A stretch of 64,000 nucleotides of DNA from contig NZ_FRBS01000004.1 of the NCBI RefSeq assembly GCF_900142675.1, forward strand, positions 412,380 through 476,379, read 5' to 3'. Both the position numbers and the translations under genes were made by a program. Shown one piece after another: positions 33,579-42,283 of the stretch. The notes under the pieces were generated by a model. The model was not told where the DNA came from, did not search any database, and saw only the letters and a list, made by a program, of their open reading frames with translations. Within the stretch, counting starts at the first letter, position 1, and each line of letters opens with the position of its first letter. Source of the stretch: Shouchella rhizosphaerae (GTDB taxonomy: Bacteria > Bacillota > Bacilli > Bacillales > Bacillaceae_D).

Positions 33579-34415
33579 CTATTCTTCACTGTCTTCGTTC
33601 GGTTGTGCCTCTTGTTCCAACTCGGCTTGTTGCTGCTCCATCATTTCCTGTGCTTCTTCAATATCGATTGCTTCGTTTGTGACTTCGTCTGGCACATGAA
33701 TGTCTTCTACTTCGTTAAATTGACTATACGTGCTCGTAAGCGATTGTGTTTGCACGTCTGCTTTCTTTTCATTTTCTTGCTGGTTAGGCATTTGAAATCC
33801 TAATGTCATTGTTGCCTCTTTTTGCAACAAAGAGCTTTTGTCAATCACAATTTCGATATCAAAATCGGTTACTTCTAAGCCCATCTCTTTTGCTTGTTGG
33901 CCTCCAGCCATTTCCAAGGCCAATTCCTTTAGTTCCCCGTCCGTTCCTGAGGCAGAGAGGATATAGTCATCGCCTTTGTCATTTAGTTCAAGCTGATCGC
34001 TATACTGTTTCATCATGTCTAGTTGCGCTTCAGCCGGGCGGAGACTTTCCGCGCCAGTTATGCCAGCCTCCTCGGCATCAAGCTTAATCCATTCGCCTAT
34101 GCTTGGCTCTTCATAATAGTAAATGCCGTCTTCAATAAACTCCGTGTTGACATCTGTTTCTCCACTTACAGCATCCGGCTGCCTATGTTCGTTCGTTAAA
34201 GCGACCGGATCCCTTGTAAGTTGAAGGGACGCATTGTTTTCGAAATCATCGCTATGCACAGCCGTTTCTACGGCATAACTGTTCAAATTCCCCATCGCTT
34301 CATTTGAATCGGTTAGCAGCTGCTCGATTTCTTCGCCAGTTGCATTGTCACCACAAGCAGTAAGCGCCCCTGCACCCACAAGTACTGAAACAACTGCTAG
34401 TCCATATTTTTTCAT
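33579..34415 (-). CDS. DUF6612-like lipoprotein
   Basis: A 278-residue lipoprotein: signal peptide with lipobox ALTAC (Cys21), then EIEQLLTDSNEAMGNLNSYAVETAV, a LolA/LppX-like beta half-barrel pattern common among Bacillus lipoproteins, and a very acidic Gln/Glu-rich tail (EAQEMMEQQQAELEQEAQPNEDSEE). Such proteins bind lipids or act as lipoprotein chaperones by fold analogy; function here is unknown. A perfect AAAGGAGG precedes the ATG. Confidence 0.7.
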   Translation of the reverse strand: MKKYGLAVVSVLVGAGALTACGDNATGEEIEQLLTDSNEAMGNLNSYAVETAVHSDDFENNASLQLTRDPVALTNEHRQPDAVSGETDVNTEFIEDGIYYYEEPSIGEWIKLDAEEAGITGAESLRPAEAQLDMMKQYSDQLELNDKGDDYILSASGTDGELKELALEMAGGQQAKEMGLEVTDFDIEIVIDKSSLLQKEATMTLGFQMPNQQENEKKADVQTQSLTSTYSQFNEVEDIHVPDEVTNEAIDIEEAQEMMEQQQAELEQEAQPNEDSEE

Positions 34416-34543
34416 CGCCTTACGTCCTCCTTTAAACCTTTGTTCATTGCCGCTTGTGCCACACTAACACAAGTGTCTGTAACAAAAAAGGAGTAAGCGC
34501 GATTTCCAGCTACTTTATAGATTCATTTGTTATTTTTGCATAT

Positions 34544-35350
34544 TTACCATAGCTCAAGAACAGTGCTTACAACACGCACTTGCTCAAGATCAACCTTTGG
34601 CCGTTGTGGATGAATGTATACCGCATCCATTCCGAGCAAAACAGCGGGGGCGATTTCGTTAATGAAATTATCGCCAACACTGACTGCTTCTTCAGGTTTT
34701 ACTTCATAGTGGGACAAAAGTTGCTCAAAAAGGCCCATCGTTCTAGTCGGTTTCTTGGCAGATGAAATAATGTGCTCAAACACGCCTTCAAGCCCTAATT
34801 CTTTAAATAAGCGGCCAACATCATCCCGGTCACTATTTGTCATCACCACCACATGTGTGTGTTTCTTCAGCTCAAGAAGCTTGTCCCGCAGCCCAGGAAG
34901 AGGCTCAAGTTGAAATTTGTCTGATACCATATATTCTTTTGTCGCTTGATAGCTGGAATAACAGTCTGTTACTCCATAGTGTTTGGCACAGACAAATGGA
35001 TACCACCAACCGTCGCCAATTGCGATCATGTCTTCAAAGTTAAACGACAATTCACCAGTATACACTTCTTCGACAGAAGCCTGGTCGTACTGTTCGCCTT
35101 CCCATGTATGGGCAGCAGTTACTTTTAATGTCATTGGATCAATCGTTAGAACAGCGTCACGGGCGACATCGTATGCTTTTCCAATTTGCACAACATGATT
35201 CCCTGCTTTCATCGCCTCGTAATCAAGCTGAAATTCAAGCCGATCTTTTTTAGCCACCTTTTGTTGCAAATGGGTTGCATAAAAATCAAAATGGTCGGTC
35301 CCTTCGTATAACGTTCCATCCAAATCAAAAACAACCAATTTATAGTTCAT
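34544..35350 (-). CDS. HAD-superfamily hydrolase
   Basis: A 268-residue cytosolic hydrolase, probably a phosphatase. HAD motif I is VVFDLDGTLYEG (nucleophile and acid Asp), motif II VVMTNSDRDDVG, Lys in SSAKKPTRTMG and motif IV SVGDNFINEI. The insert after motif I is unusually long, giving a large C1 cap domain. Substrate unknown. ATG 35350 has GAAAGGAGAG upstream; the longer frame starts within this ribosome site. Single gene. Confidence 0.8.
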   Translation of the reverse strand: MNYKLVVFDLDGTLYEGTDHFDFYATHLQQKVAKKDRLEFQLDYEAMKAGNHVVQIGKAYDVARDAVLTIDPMTLKVTAAHTWEGEQYDQASVEEVYTGELSFNFEDMIAIGDGWWYPFVCAKHYGVTDCYSSYQATKEYMVSDKFQLEPLPGLRDKLLELKKHTHVVVMTNSDRDDVGRLFKELGLEGVFEHIISSAKKPTRTMGLFEQLLSHYEVKPEEAVSVGDNFINEIAPAVLLGMDAVYIHPQRPKVDLEQVRVVSTVLELW

Positions 35351-35621
35351 AAAAAACTCTCCTTTCAAGTCCCTTTCCAGTTTAAACCGATCTCATTTGG
35401 CGCGCCAGCTGTTAGCGACAAAAAACACGGAAGTTCAGCAAACTCATCTGTCGGCCACGAGTATGTACTTTTATTTACAAATTGAAAACGGTTCACTGAG
35501 ATACTTTTTTACAAGCAACCATAGTTTTTCGCATTTTGCAAACGAACTGTAAGATTGAATAGGCGTGAAACAGGGTAAGATAAAATGGAGGAATATCTTG
35601 TAAAGAAATGGAGGCTCGGAG

Positions 35622-36578
35622 ATGAACAAGCCGTTGCTTTCTGTTATCGTCCCTTCATTTAATGAAGAGGAAAATGTTGAACCATTTTATTTTGCTTTAA
35701 GGGAAACGCTTAAGGATACCCACTATCGCTGGGAAGTCATCTATATAGACGATGGCAGTTCCGATAGCACGCTGCCGTTGCTCCAGCGTTTATCTACTTG
35801 GCATCCACAAGTACATTATGTGTCGTTTACACGGAATTTTGGCAAGGAAGCTGCTATCGTCGCAGGGTTCCAGCATGCCAAAGGAGACTGCGTCGTTGTC
35901 ATTGACGCTGATTTGCAACACCCGGTCCATTTGATCAAAGACCTGTTAGAAGGATTTGAAGAAGGGTATGATCAAGTGATTGCTTGCCGCGATCGAAAAG
36001 GAGAGGGGTTTCTCCGCAGCACAGCCTCAAAGCTGTATTACAAGTTCATCAATAAAATTGTCGATGTGGAGCTCGAAGACGGTGTCGGCGACTTTCGCCT
36101 GTTAAGCAGACGCGCTGTCGATGCGCTTTTAATTATGAGCGAAGGCAACCGCTTCTCAAAAGGGCTGTTTTCTTGGATCGGTTTTGACCAAAAAGTCGTT
36201 TATTACGAAAATGTTTCGCGGCAAAATGGCGAATCAAAATGGTCCTTCTCTAAATTGGTCAATTATGGCATTGATGGAATTGTATCTTTTAATATGAAGC
36301 CATTGCGCATTTGCTTTTACATGGGCGGCTTTATTTTAGCGGCTGCTCTTCTGTACATTTTCATCATGTTTGCTCAAATCATCCGTACAGGCATTGATGT
36401 CCCTGGCTACTTTACCATCATTTCAGCCGTGTTGTTTTTAGGAGGGGTACAGCTTGTGTCTCTCGGGATCATCGGTGAGTATATTGGCAGGATTTACAAT
36501 GAAACGAAACGTCGCCCCCATTATTTAGTGAAAGAAACAAATGCGACTAAAGGAAAACGGTATGAACGAGCGCACTAA
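35622..36578 (+). CDS. csbB: Polyprenyl-phosphate glycosyltransferase (CsbB-like)
   Basis: A 318-residue GT2 enzyme with GT-A domain: SVIVPSFNEEENVEPFY, IDDGSSDST, metal-binding VVIDADLQHP, and the C-terminal two helices (ICFYMGGFILAAALLYIFIMF and TIISAVLFLGGVQLVSLGIIGEYIGRIYNE). It charges undecaprenyl phosphate with a sugar on the inner leaflet. In Bacillus the CsbB, GtcA, YfhO-type proteins decorate lipoteichoic acid with GlcNAc; that target is inferred from gene order. It overlaps the next gene, indicating one operon. Confidence 0.85.
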   Translation: MNKPLLSVIVPSFNEEENVEPFYFALRETLKDTHYRWEVIYIDDGSSDSTLPLLQRLSTWHPQVHYVSFTRNFGKEAAIVAGFQHAKGDCVVVIDADLQHPVHLIKDLLEGFEEGYDQVIACRDRKGEGFLRSTASKLYYKFINKIVDVELEDGVGDFRLLSRRAVDALLIMSEGNRFSKGLFSWIGFDQKVVYYENVSRQNGESKWSFSKLVNYGIDGIVSFNMKPLRICFYMGGFILAAALLYIFIMFAQIIRTGIDVPGYFTIISAVLFLGGVQLVSLGIIGEYIGRIYNETKRRPHYLVKETNATKGKRYERAH

Positions 36579-36981
36579 CATTTGGAAGAAAATCTACCAT
36601 AACTCGTTTGTCCGTTTTGCTTTCGTCGGCGGAATTAATACAGGAACGTTTTACTTGCTTTACTTGCTGTTTCAGCAAGTCTTTTCGCTCCATTATTTAG
36701 CTGCCCACGTGACAGCTTTTTTGCTGAGTATGATTGGCTCTTATTTTTTAAATGTATTTTTTACATTTGGCGTCAAGCCTTCTTGGAAAACATTCCTGCA
36801 ATTTCCGTTGACGCAAGCTGTCAACTTTAGTGTATCGACAGTGCTTGTTTTTGTACTTGTTGAATGGATCGGGTTGCCTGCCCCCCTTGCACCTTTAGTG
36901 GCCGTGCTATTCACTGTCCCAATTACGTATCTTGTTACAGCAAAAATTTTAAAACGAGATGGAGTCCAGCATGAAGTTTAA
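36562..36981 (+). CDS. gtcA: GtrA/GtcA-family flippase
   Basis: A 139-residue protein with four hydrophobic helices: FAFVGGINTGTFYLLYLLF is the GtrA signature, then LLSMIGSYFLNVFFTFGVKPSW. Members are thought to flip the polyprenyl-phosphate sugar made by the upstream GT2 enzyme across the membrane. ATG 36562 has AAAGGA upstream; the frame opens earlier at 36541 but lacks a site. It overlaps csbB at its start and yfhO at its end. Confidence 0.8.
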   Translation: MNERTNIWKKIYHNSFVRFAFVGGINTGTFYLLYLLFQQVFSLHYLAAHVTAFLLSMIGSYFLNVFFTFGVKPSWKTFLQFPLTQAVNFSVSTVLVFVLVEWIGLPAPLAPLVAVLFTVPITYLVTAKILKRDGVQHEV

Positions 36982-39562
36982 TTTAAGGACATTGCTTTCT
37001 TTATTGATCGGAAGCGTGCTTTTTGCAGCAGCTGCGCACGCTTTTTTCTTTTATCAGTCGGCAAACGGCCAATTCATGGTCGGTCCAAATGATGGTACAG
37101 CACAAATGTTGCCCTTTAAGCAATTTCTTTACAGCCTGTACAGTGAAGGATCGTTCTTTTACTCCCTTCAGTTTGGCCTCGGTGGAGGGATTTTCAGCCA
37201 ACTAGCTTATTATTTTGCCACAAGTACTGTATTCTTTCTTACATTTCTTGTTGTCTATTCTGGCGAAATACTTGGACTGTTTGCTGATCCTGACACAGTC
37301 CTTTTTTGGGGCCAAGCGGCTGTCTTTGTAAACGCATTCCGTCTTGCGGCTGTTGTGTTCATTACATCACTCTTATTCTGTTATATGAACATAAAAGCAA
37401 AGTACGCCTTTATCGGAGCCGTGTTATATGGCGGAAGTGTGATGTATTTTAGGCACGCTGCTTTTTGGGAATTTTTTGCGGATGCTTATTTATGGTTGCC
37501 TTTACTCGTGCTTGGCGTTGAGAAAATCATTCGCGAACAGAAGCCATGGTGGTTGATTGCTGCGATTGCTTTGTCACTAGTGAACAATTTTTACTTTGCT
37601 TACATAAACTTTCTGTTTATTGGCCTTTATGCACTCTTGCGCTTTTTCTTTCCTTTGGCCGATCATGAAAGTTCCATCAAGCAACAGCTACGCATGTATA
37701 TCCCGTCTGTTTTCATCGGCTTTTTGATCGGAGCAATTGCATTTATACCGGCGGTTTACGGGTACGTCAATAATTTTCGTCCCGCCTTTACTGATCCAAT
37801 CCAGTGGATGGACTGGCATGACAACGTTTTTTATACGAGCAGGCTGCTCATTTTGCCAGCCATTTTCATCTTTTGCCTGTTTGCACGCTCTCTTTATAAA
37901 CAAAAGCCTTTTCGCTTTTTTGCGTTTATGGCCTTGTTGTTTGTTGCTTTCCATTATAGCCCAATGATCGGTAGCGTTTTTAATGGCTTCTCAGCTCCCC
38001 AATACCGATTCCAATATATGGGGTCTTTTTTGCTAGCTGCTGCTGTTGCCTTTGCTTTGCCGTCATTAAAATCACTGGCCAAACGCGACTTTTGGATTGC
38101 CTTTTGTCTAACAGGTTTTGCTTTCGCGCTCAGCTATGTATTAGGGTATAACACGTCGTCCTTATTCCAATCTGGCCAAGCTTATTTGCTGATAATTAGC
38201 GCAGTGTTAACACTTGTGCTTTTGCTCTTCGTGCATAAACATCCTAAAGTTTGGATGCCTGTCTTACTCGTTAGCCTTGCCGTGTTACAGCTTGGGCTTG
38301 CGAATATTTATCAAAAAGAGCGGCTCTATGAAAACGGAAACTTGAGCCAGACATCGGCAGCATTTTTGCAAAGCCATGAGTATGATCACGACGCTCAGCG
38401 GGAGCTGTTTACACAAACAGTCGATGAAAGGCCTCTTTCCAGAGTAGAGTGGGTAGCTGATTTCCGCAACAACACACCGCTTGTCCAGGATTTTTATGGC
38501 ACGAGCGCCTATTCGAGTGTATTAAATAAGCATCTTCTGTTCTTCTACTATCATGATTTGCAAATTGACATGAACCGGGAAAGCGTCAGCCGTTATTCTG
38601 GCTTTGGAGATCGTGCTAACTTGCATAGCTTATTCCAAGTCAAATATAAACTCGTGGATCAACAAAAAGAAACGCCGATCCCTTACGGTTTTTCAGAAGT
38701 GGCCAACAATGAACGCTATGCCCTTTACGAGAATGAAAACGTCCTTCCTTTTGCCCGTGTTTCTTCTTCGACCTATAGTGAAGATCAGCTTTCGTCGTTA
38801 AGCGTCCTTGATCGGGAACATGCAATGCTTGAAGGCATTATTGTCGAACCAGGTTTAGAAACGGGCGAGTTTATACCACAAGCTCAAAACCGTATAAACG
38901 ATGCTGAAATTGAAGCAGTAGGCGGAACATACGAAAATGGCCTATTGACTGTGACGGAAGAAATAGGCGGGCTTGACATTTACATAGGTGAACGGGATGA
39001 AAGCGAGATCGATGACTACTTATCCTTTTATCTCCGAAACAATTCTGAGACTGCTCCATTATTTCAGTTAACAGTCAATGAGTTCAAAACGTCGCGCAAA
39101 TCCCGTGAGTCGATTTACCGAACCGATGTAAACCACATAACGATTCGTGTAGCCGCCAATGACGTATTATCGTTACGCGTCCCAGAAGGAAGCTATACAT
39201 TAAACGAGTTGGCGCTTTACACAGAAACCTATCGCCACCTTGATGAAGCAGTTGCAACAAGCGAAGACATTCCAGTTCAATTGTCTTCGCGGGAAATATC
39301 GGTTGATTATAACAATGATGAGGAAAACAACGTGCTGGCCATCCCTGTGCCTTATGAAAAAGGCTGGGAAGTAACGGTTAATGGCGAAAAGGCCGACTTG
39401 CTTAAAGTAAACTATGCCTTTCTCGGCGTACCCTTACAAGCAGGGGAAAATCACATCGTCTTTTCTTATTGGCCACCATTCTTCCGCCTTTCCACCTTTT
39501 TAACAGCCACTGGTTTGCTTTTAGCAGCAGGTTGGGCGATTGCAAGAAAAAAACAGCGATAA
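36971..39562 (+). CDS. yfhO: YfhO-family multipass membrane glycosyltransferase
   Basis: An 863-residue protein with 12 or so membrane helices in the first 420 residues, an extracellular domain of about 400 residues and a final helix (LSTFLTATGLLLAAGWAIARKK). The GT-C-like start has FMVGPNDGTAQMLPFKQFLY. Proteins of this family use a flipped lipid-linked sugar to modify a cell-wall polymer outside the cell. Gene order CsbB-GtcA-YfhO makes a complete sugar charging, flipping and transfer route. ATG 36971 with GGAG five bases upstream is used. Strong terminator follows. Confidence 0.85.
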   Translation: MKFNLRTLLSLLIGSVLFAAAAHAFFFYQSANGQFMVGPNDGTAQMLPFKQFLYSLYSEGSFFYSLQFGLGGGIFSQLAYYFATSTVFFLTFLVVYSGEILGLFADPDTVLFWGQAAVFVNAFRLAAVVFITSLLFCYMNIKAKYAFIGAVLYGGSVMYFRHAAFWEFFADAYLWLPLLVLGVEKIIREQKPWWLIAAIALSLVNNFYFAYINFLFIGLYALLRFFFPLADHESSIKQQLRMYIPSVFIGFLIGAIAFIPAVYGYVNNFRPAFTDPIQWMDWHDNVFYTSRLLILPAIFIFCLFARSLYKQKPFRFFAFMALLFVAFHYSPMIGSVFNGFSAPQYRFQYMGSFLLAAAVAFALPSLKSLAKRDFWIAFCLTGFAFALSYVLGYNTSSLFQSGQAYLLIISAVLTLVLLLFVHKHPKVWMPVLLVSLAVLQLGLANIYQKERLYENGNLSQTSAAFLQSHEYDHDAQRELFTQTVDERPLSRVEWVADFRNNTPLVQDFYGTSAYSSVLNKHLLFFYYHDLQIDMNRESVSRYSGFGDRANLHSLFQVKYKLVDQQKETPIPYGFSEVANNERYALYENENVLPFARVSSSTYSEDQLSSLSVLDREHAMLEGIIVEPGLETGEFIPQAQNRINDAEIEAVGGTYENGLLTVTEEIGGLDIYIGERDESEIDDYLSFYLRNNSETAPLFQLTVNEFKTSRKSRESIYRTDVNHITIRVAANDVLSLRVPEGSYTLNELALYTETYRHLDEAVATSEDIPVQLSSREISVDYNNDEENNVLAIPVPYEKGWEVTVNGEKADLLKVNYAFLGVPLQAGENHIVFSYWPPFFRLSTFLTATGLLLAAGWAIARKKQR

Positions 39563-39580
39563 CGCTGTTTTTTTCTTGCC
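39548..39580 (+). terminator. Terminator of the csbB-gtcA-yfhO operon
   Basis: AAAACAGCG and CGCTGTTTTTTT pair around ATAA at the yfhO stop codon, T-run following. Confidence 0.8.
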
Positions 39581-39681
39581 TTTAAACAACGAAACTGTTA
39601 TTATGGAAGTTAAATCTATAAAAAACGGCCACGGCAATATTCATATGATTATGACAAAATATTAAAAAAGGAGGATTCTTA

Positions 39682-39846
39682 ATGAAACGAATTTTTATTG
39701 GCTATGTTGCTTTGCTCATCGGGCTTGGCGTTCTACTGCTTTACTTAGGTGTTTCAGAATTGGCAATTACTTGCACCATGTTTGTGTTACTCGTACTCGG
39801 TTCAATCCTTTCTCTCCTATTCAAACCCCGCAAGGCTCAAAGCTAA
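39682..39846 (+). CDS. Small membrane protein, 54 residues
   Basis: ATG 39682 with a perfect AAAAAAGGAGG upstream opens 54 codons to TAA 39844-39846. Two hydrophobic helices (IFIGYVALLIGLGVLLLYLGV and ITCTMFVLLVLGSILSLLF) and a basic C-terminus KPRKAQS. Not recognised. A short gap of about 120 bases without gene separates it from yfhO. Confidence 0.6.
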   Translation: MKRIFIGYVALLIGLGVLLLYLGVSELAITCTMFVLLVLGSILSLLFKPRKAQS

Positions 39847-39929
39847 CCATGAACCAGGAACCAGCGACCTTTTGACCGCAACAGAGTTGTCCGCTACAAT
39901 ACATGTAGCGACACTACTGGAGGTTGGAC

Positions 39930-40109
39930 ATGTCCAAAGCTACCCAAAAGAAACCACCTAATGAGACATTTGGAATGATTTTTGGCCTTTTGATTGGAAT
40001 TGGCGTTAGTATTGCTTTAAATAGCATCCCAATTGGAATCGCTATTGGCATTGTTGTCGGTACAATGGCAAGCTTTTATTCAAAAAAACAGAAACCTGAC
40101 AAAGATTAA
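39930..40109 (+). CDS. Small membrane protein, 59 residues
   Basis: MSKATQKKPPNETFGMIFGLLIGIGVSIAL then IGIAIGIVVGTMASFY and a basic tail. Two Gly-rich membrane segments with a GxxxG pattern. ATG 39930 has GGAGGT seven bases upstream. Similar in form to small Bacillus membrane proteins of unknown role. Terminator follows directly. Confidence 0.65.
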   Translation: MSKATQKKPPNETFGMIFGLLIGIGVSIALNSIPIGIAIGIVVGTMASFYSKKQKPDKD

Positions 40110-40140
40110 CCGGCTCATTTCAGGCCGGTTTATTTTGTAA
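40108..40140 (+). terminator. Terminator after the 59-residue protein gene
   Basis: AACCGGC and GGCCGGTT (one bulge) pair, then TATTTTG. Confidence 0.6.
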
Positions 40141-40309
40141 AACGCTAGCAGCTCATTTAATTGTTAATTGTGGCTCTCGTTTTTGATTGCTCATTCACAT
40201 TCATCCCTCAACGGATAAGTCTAGTCTAAGTAAGTCCGGTTATTTGTGAATGTCTGCCTTCTTCAGCGCATAAACATAGGTTTATACGATTTATGCGAGG
40301 AGGCAAACT

Positions 40310-40819
40310 ATGTTTAAAAAACGGGCCGCTCCCTCTTTCTCGGGGCCTCCACCTACTCCATCTGCTGGTCCAGTGACGCGGGGAGCAAGTTCGCCAACTG
40401 TATCCAAGGAGCAGCGGGCTGAATTGCAGCAATTTCTCCAGCTAGCTTACCAATCCGTATTAGAATATGAACAACTTCGCAGCCAAGCGCCTACGCAACA
40501 CTTGGCTTCTCTCATTGATGCAACGATTGAAGAAGAAAAAAGTCATTATCAAACACTGCTTCATGCTTATAAGCAATTAAGCGGCAAAGACCCTACGATT
40601 ACCGAACCTACTTTACCTCGAAACGACTATATCCCTGCTTTAAAAGCGGCGTTTGAAAAAGAACAATCTGCGGCTTATACGTTTGAACAGGCCGCTCGCT
40701 TTACGACTCATCCTGCTTTGAAAGAAGTGTATGCTTCTCTTGCTCGTGATGAGCAGCGACATGCCTTATGGCTGCTTTCTTTCTTAACGATCTATAGCAC
40801 TGGTCGAATTTCCCATTAA
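40310..40819 (+). CDS. Ferritin-like (rubrerythrin-type) four-helix protein
   Basis: A 169-residue protein. A Pro-rich N-terminal tail (PSFSGPPPTPSAGPV) precedes four helices: YEQLRSQA, IEEEKSHYQ, EKEQSAAYTFEQ and RDEQRHALWLL. The EExxH and ExxRH-type pairs could ligate a di-iron centre, as in rubrerythrin-type proteins, but the first Glu ligand is not certain. It may be a sporulation or oxidative-stress protein. ATG has AGGAGG upstream. Confidence 0.7.
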   Translation: MFKKRAAPSFSGPPPTPSAGPVTRGASSPTVSKEQRAELQQFLQLAYQSVLEYEQLRSQAPTQHLASLIDATIEEEKSHYQTLLHAYKQLSGKDPTITEPTLPRNDYIPALKAAFEKEQSAAYTFEQAARFTTHPALKEVYASLARDEQRHALWLLSFLTIYSTGRISH

Positions 40820-40853
40820 AAAAAGCTAGAAGCGCATTGCTCTAGCTTTTTAG
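40818..40853. terminator. Bidirectional terminator between ferritin-like gene and fdhD
   Basis: AAAAGCTAGA and TCTAGCTTTTT pair around a ten-base loop, with A and T runs. It overlaps the last codons of fdhD. Confidence 0.75.
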
Positions 40854-41651
40854 CTCGATTCGTTCTGGCACCGTATAGACATTCATCGAGCGATTGCGGA
40901 TAAAACCGACTGTTGTAATGTCCAATTCCTCGGCAATTTGCAGCGCCCTATCGGTTGGGGCTGATTTGGACAAAACTAGCTCACAACCGATTTTAGCCAC
41001 TTTGAGAATAATTTCTGCCGACAGCCGGCCGCTAAAGACCACTAATTTGCCGTGCAAGGAAAGACCGTTCTGCAAACAATGCCCATAGAGTTTATCTAAC
41101 GCATTGTGGCGGCCAACGTCTTCTCGCATGAGAAGCAAGCCATCCTTCGTGGCCAATGCTGCATTGTGGACACCGCCAGTTTGTTGAAAGGTACGTGCAT
41201 TTTCCTGGAGCTCCGCCATTAACCGGAAACAATCGCCAGCATTTAATTTTACATCTCTTGTTTGCACTTTCCTCGCTGTCTTTGCATCGGACGCAAAGAC
41301 GAACCCTTGCCTGCTCATCCCACAGCATGACCCCATATACCGTTTTGTTTGCAAGTGCTGGTGCAAGCGATCTATTGGCCGTACTAATTCAATATGGATA
41401 AACCCTTGCCTATCATCGATCCATATCGTCTTTACTTCTTCATACGCTTGGATGAGGCCTTCGGAAACTAGAAATCCAATTGCCATTTCTTCCAAATATG
41501 TTGGCGTACAAACAAGCGTAGCAAACTCCTCACCGTTGATTTTCAGCGTTACAGGCTGTTCCCTCGCAATTGGATCGTCTATCCGCACTGGCTCTCCTGC
41601 CTGAAAACGCCATATTAGTCTTGATGTTTGTATGTTTTTTTCCATCGGCAT
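40842..41651 (-). CDS. fdhD: Formate dehydrogenase accessory sulfurtransferase
   Basis: A 269-residue FdhD protein. FdhD carries sulfur to the Mo-bisMGD cofactor of formate dehydrogenase. The catalytic cysteine pair is GSCCGMSRQG near residue 112; also GGVHNAAL, LMREDVGRHNALDKL and FSGRLSAEIILKVAKIG, conserved throughout the family. The start may be ATG 41651 or 41645; AAGGAAGTAAGGG precedes both. Last gene of the FDH unit after yrhD. Confidence 0.92.
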   Translation of the reverse strand: MPMEKNIQTSRLIWRFQAGEPVRIDDPIAREQPVTLKINGEEFATLVCTPTYLEEMAIGFLVSEGLIQAYEEVKTIWIDDRQGFIHIELVRPIDRLHQHLQTKRYMGSCCGMSRQGFVFASDAKTARKVQTRDVKLNAGDCFRLMAELQENARTFQQTGGVHNAALATKDGLLLMREDVGRHNALDKLYGHCLQNGLSLHGKLVVFSGRLSAEIILKVAKIGCELVLSKSAPTDRALQIAEELDITTVGFIRNRSMNVYTVPERIELKS

Positions 41652-41656
41652 AACCC

Positions 41657-42283
41657 TTACTTCCTTTTCCAAATAAGTGGAAGTGCGCAAGCAAGAGCGC
41701 CCGCCGCAAACATGTACCACTTTCCTTGTGCTGGTCGGCGCTTTGGTGCATTCCGACGGTTAACAGGCTCGGAACGCTCGTGCATCGCTTGGTTTTCTTC
41801 TATGTCTTCCTGATTGATGCCCAATCCTTTTACGATTGCAAGCAACACATTCATTCCTTCGATCACTTGCTCGTCTTTCAACGCGCGGAGCAAACCGGCA
41901 AAGCCTCCACCTTGGCCCTCAACGTGTTCATAATCGGCGACTTTTTCAATGCTTGAGTTGATTTTATAAACGATTGGTTCCAAGTCTGCCATTTTCACTG
42001 TACCTAATGCTTCAACGAGTAATAACATGTTTTTGAGCGACTGTGTCACATTTGGATGATCAAGTGCTATGACAATTCGCTCCAATATTTTATCGCTTTG
42101 CCCTATCGCGCCGTGGGCGATATCAAGCGCCCCCTTTTCGTGGATACGGCCAAGGAGCTTTACGGCAGACTCGATCGCCTCCTTATTGTCTAAAAAAACG
42201 TCTTCTAGCTCTGTTAAATCGTTTTGGCGCTTTTCTGCTGGGTCTATTTCAAGCTTGCGGATGACCGTCGTCGCCTTAGCCAT
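41657..42283 (-). CDS. yrhD: DUF1641 protein (YrhD-like)
   Basis: A 208-residue protein of DUF1641: [33 protein letters not shown] and [31 protein letters not shown]. It ends in a hydrophobic segment ([16 protein letters not shown]) and KRK, suggesting a membrane tether. DUF1641 proteins are encoded next to this class of formate dehydrogenase and may help it dock to the membrane or to an electron acceptor; unproven. It overlaps the end of the FDH gene. Confidence 0.85.
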   Translation of the reverse strand: MAKATTVIRKLEIDPAEKRQNDLTELEDVFLDNKEAIESAVKLLGRIHEKGALDIAHGAIGQSDKILERIVIALDHPNVTQSLKNMLLLVEALGTVKMADLEPIVYKINSSIEKVADYEHVEGQGGGFAGLLRALKDEQVIEGMNVLLAIVKGLGINQEDIEENQAMHERSEPVNRRNAPKRRPAQGKWYMFAAGALACALPLIWKRK

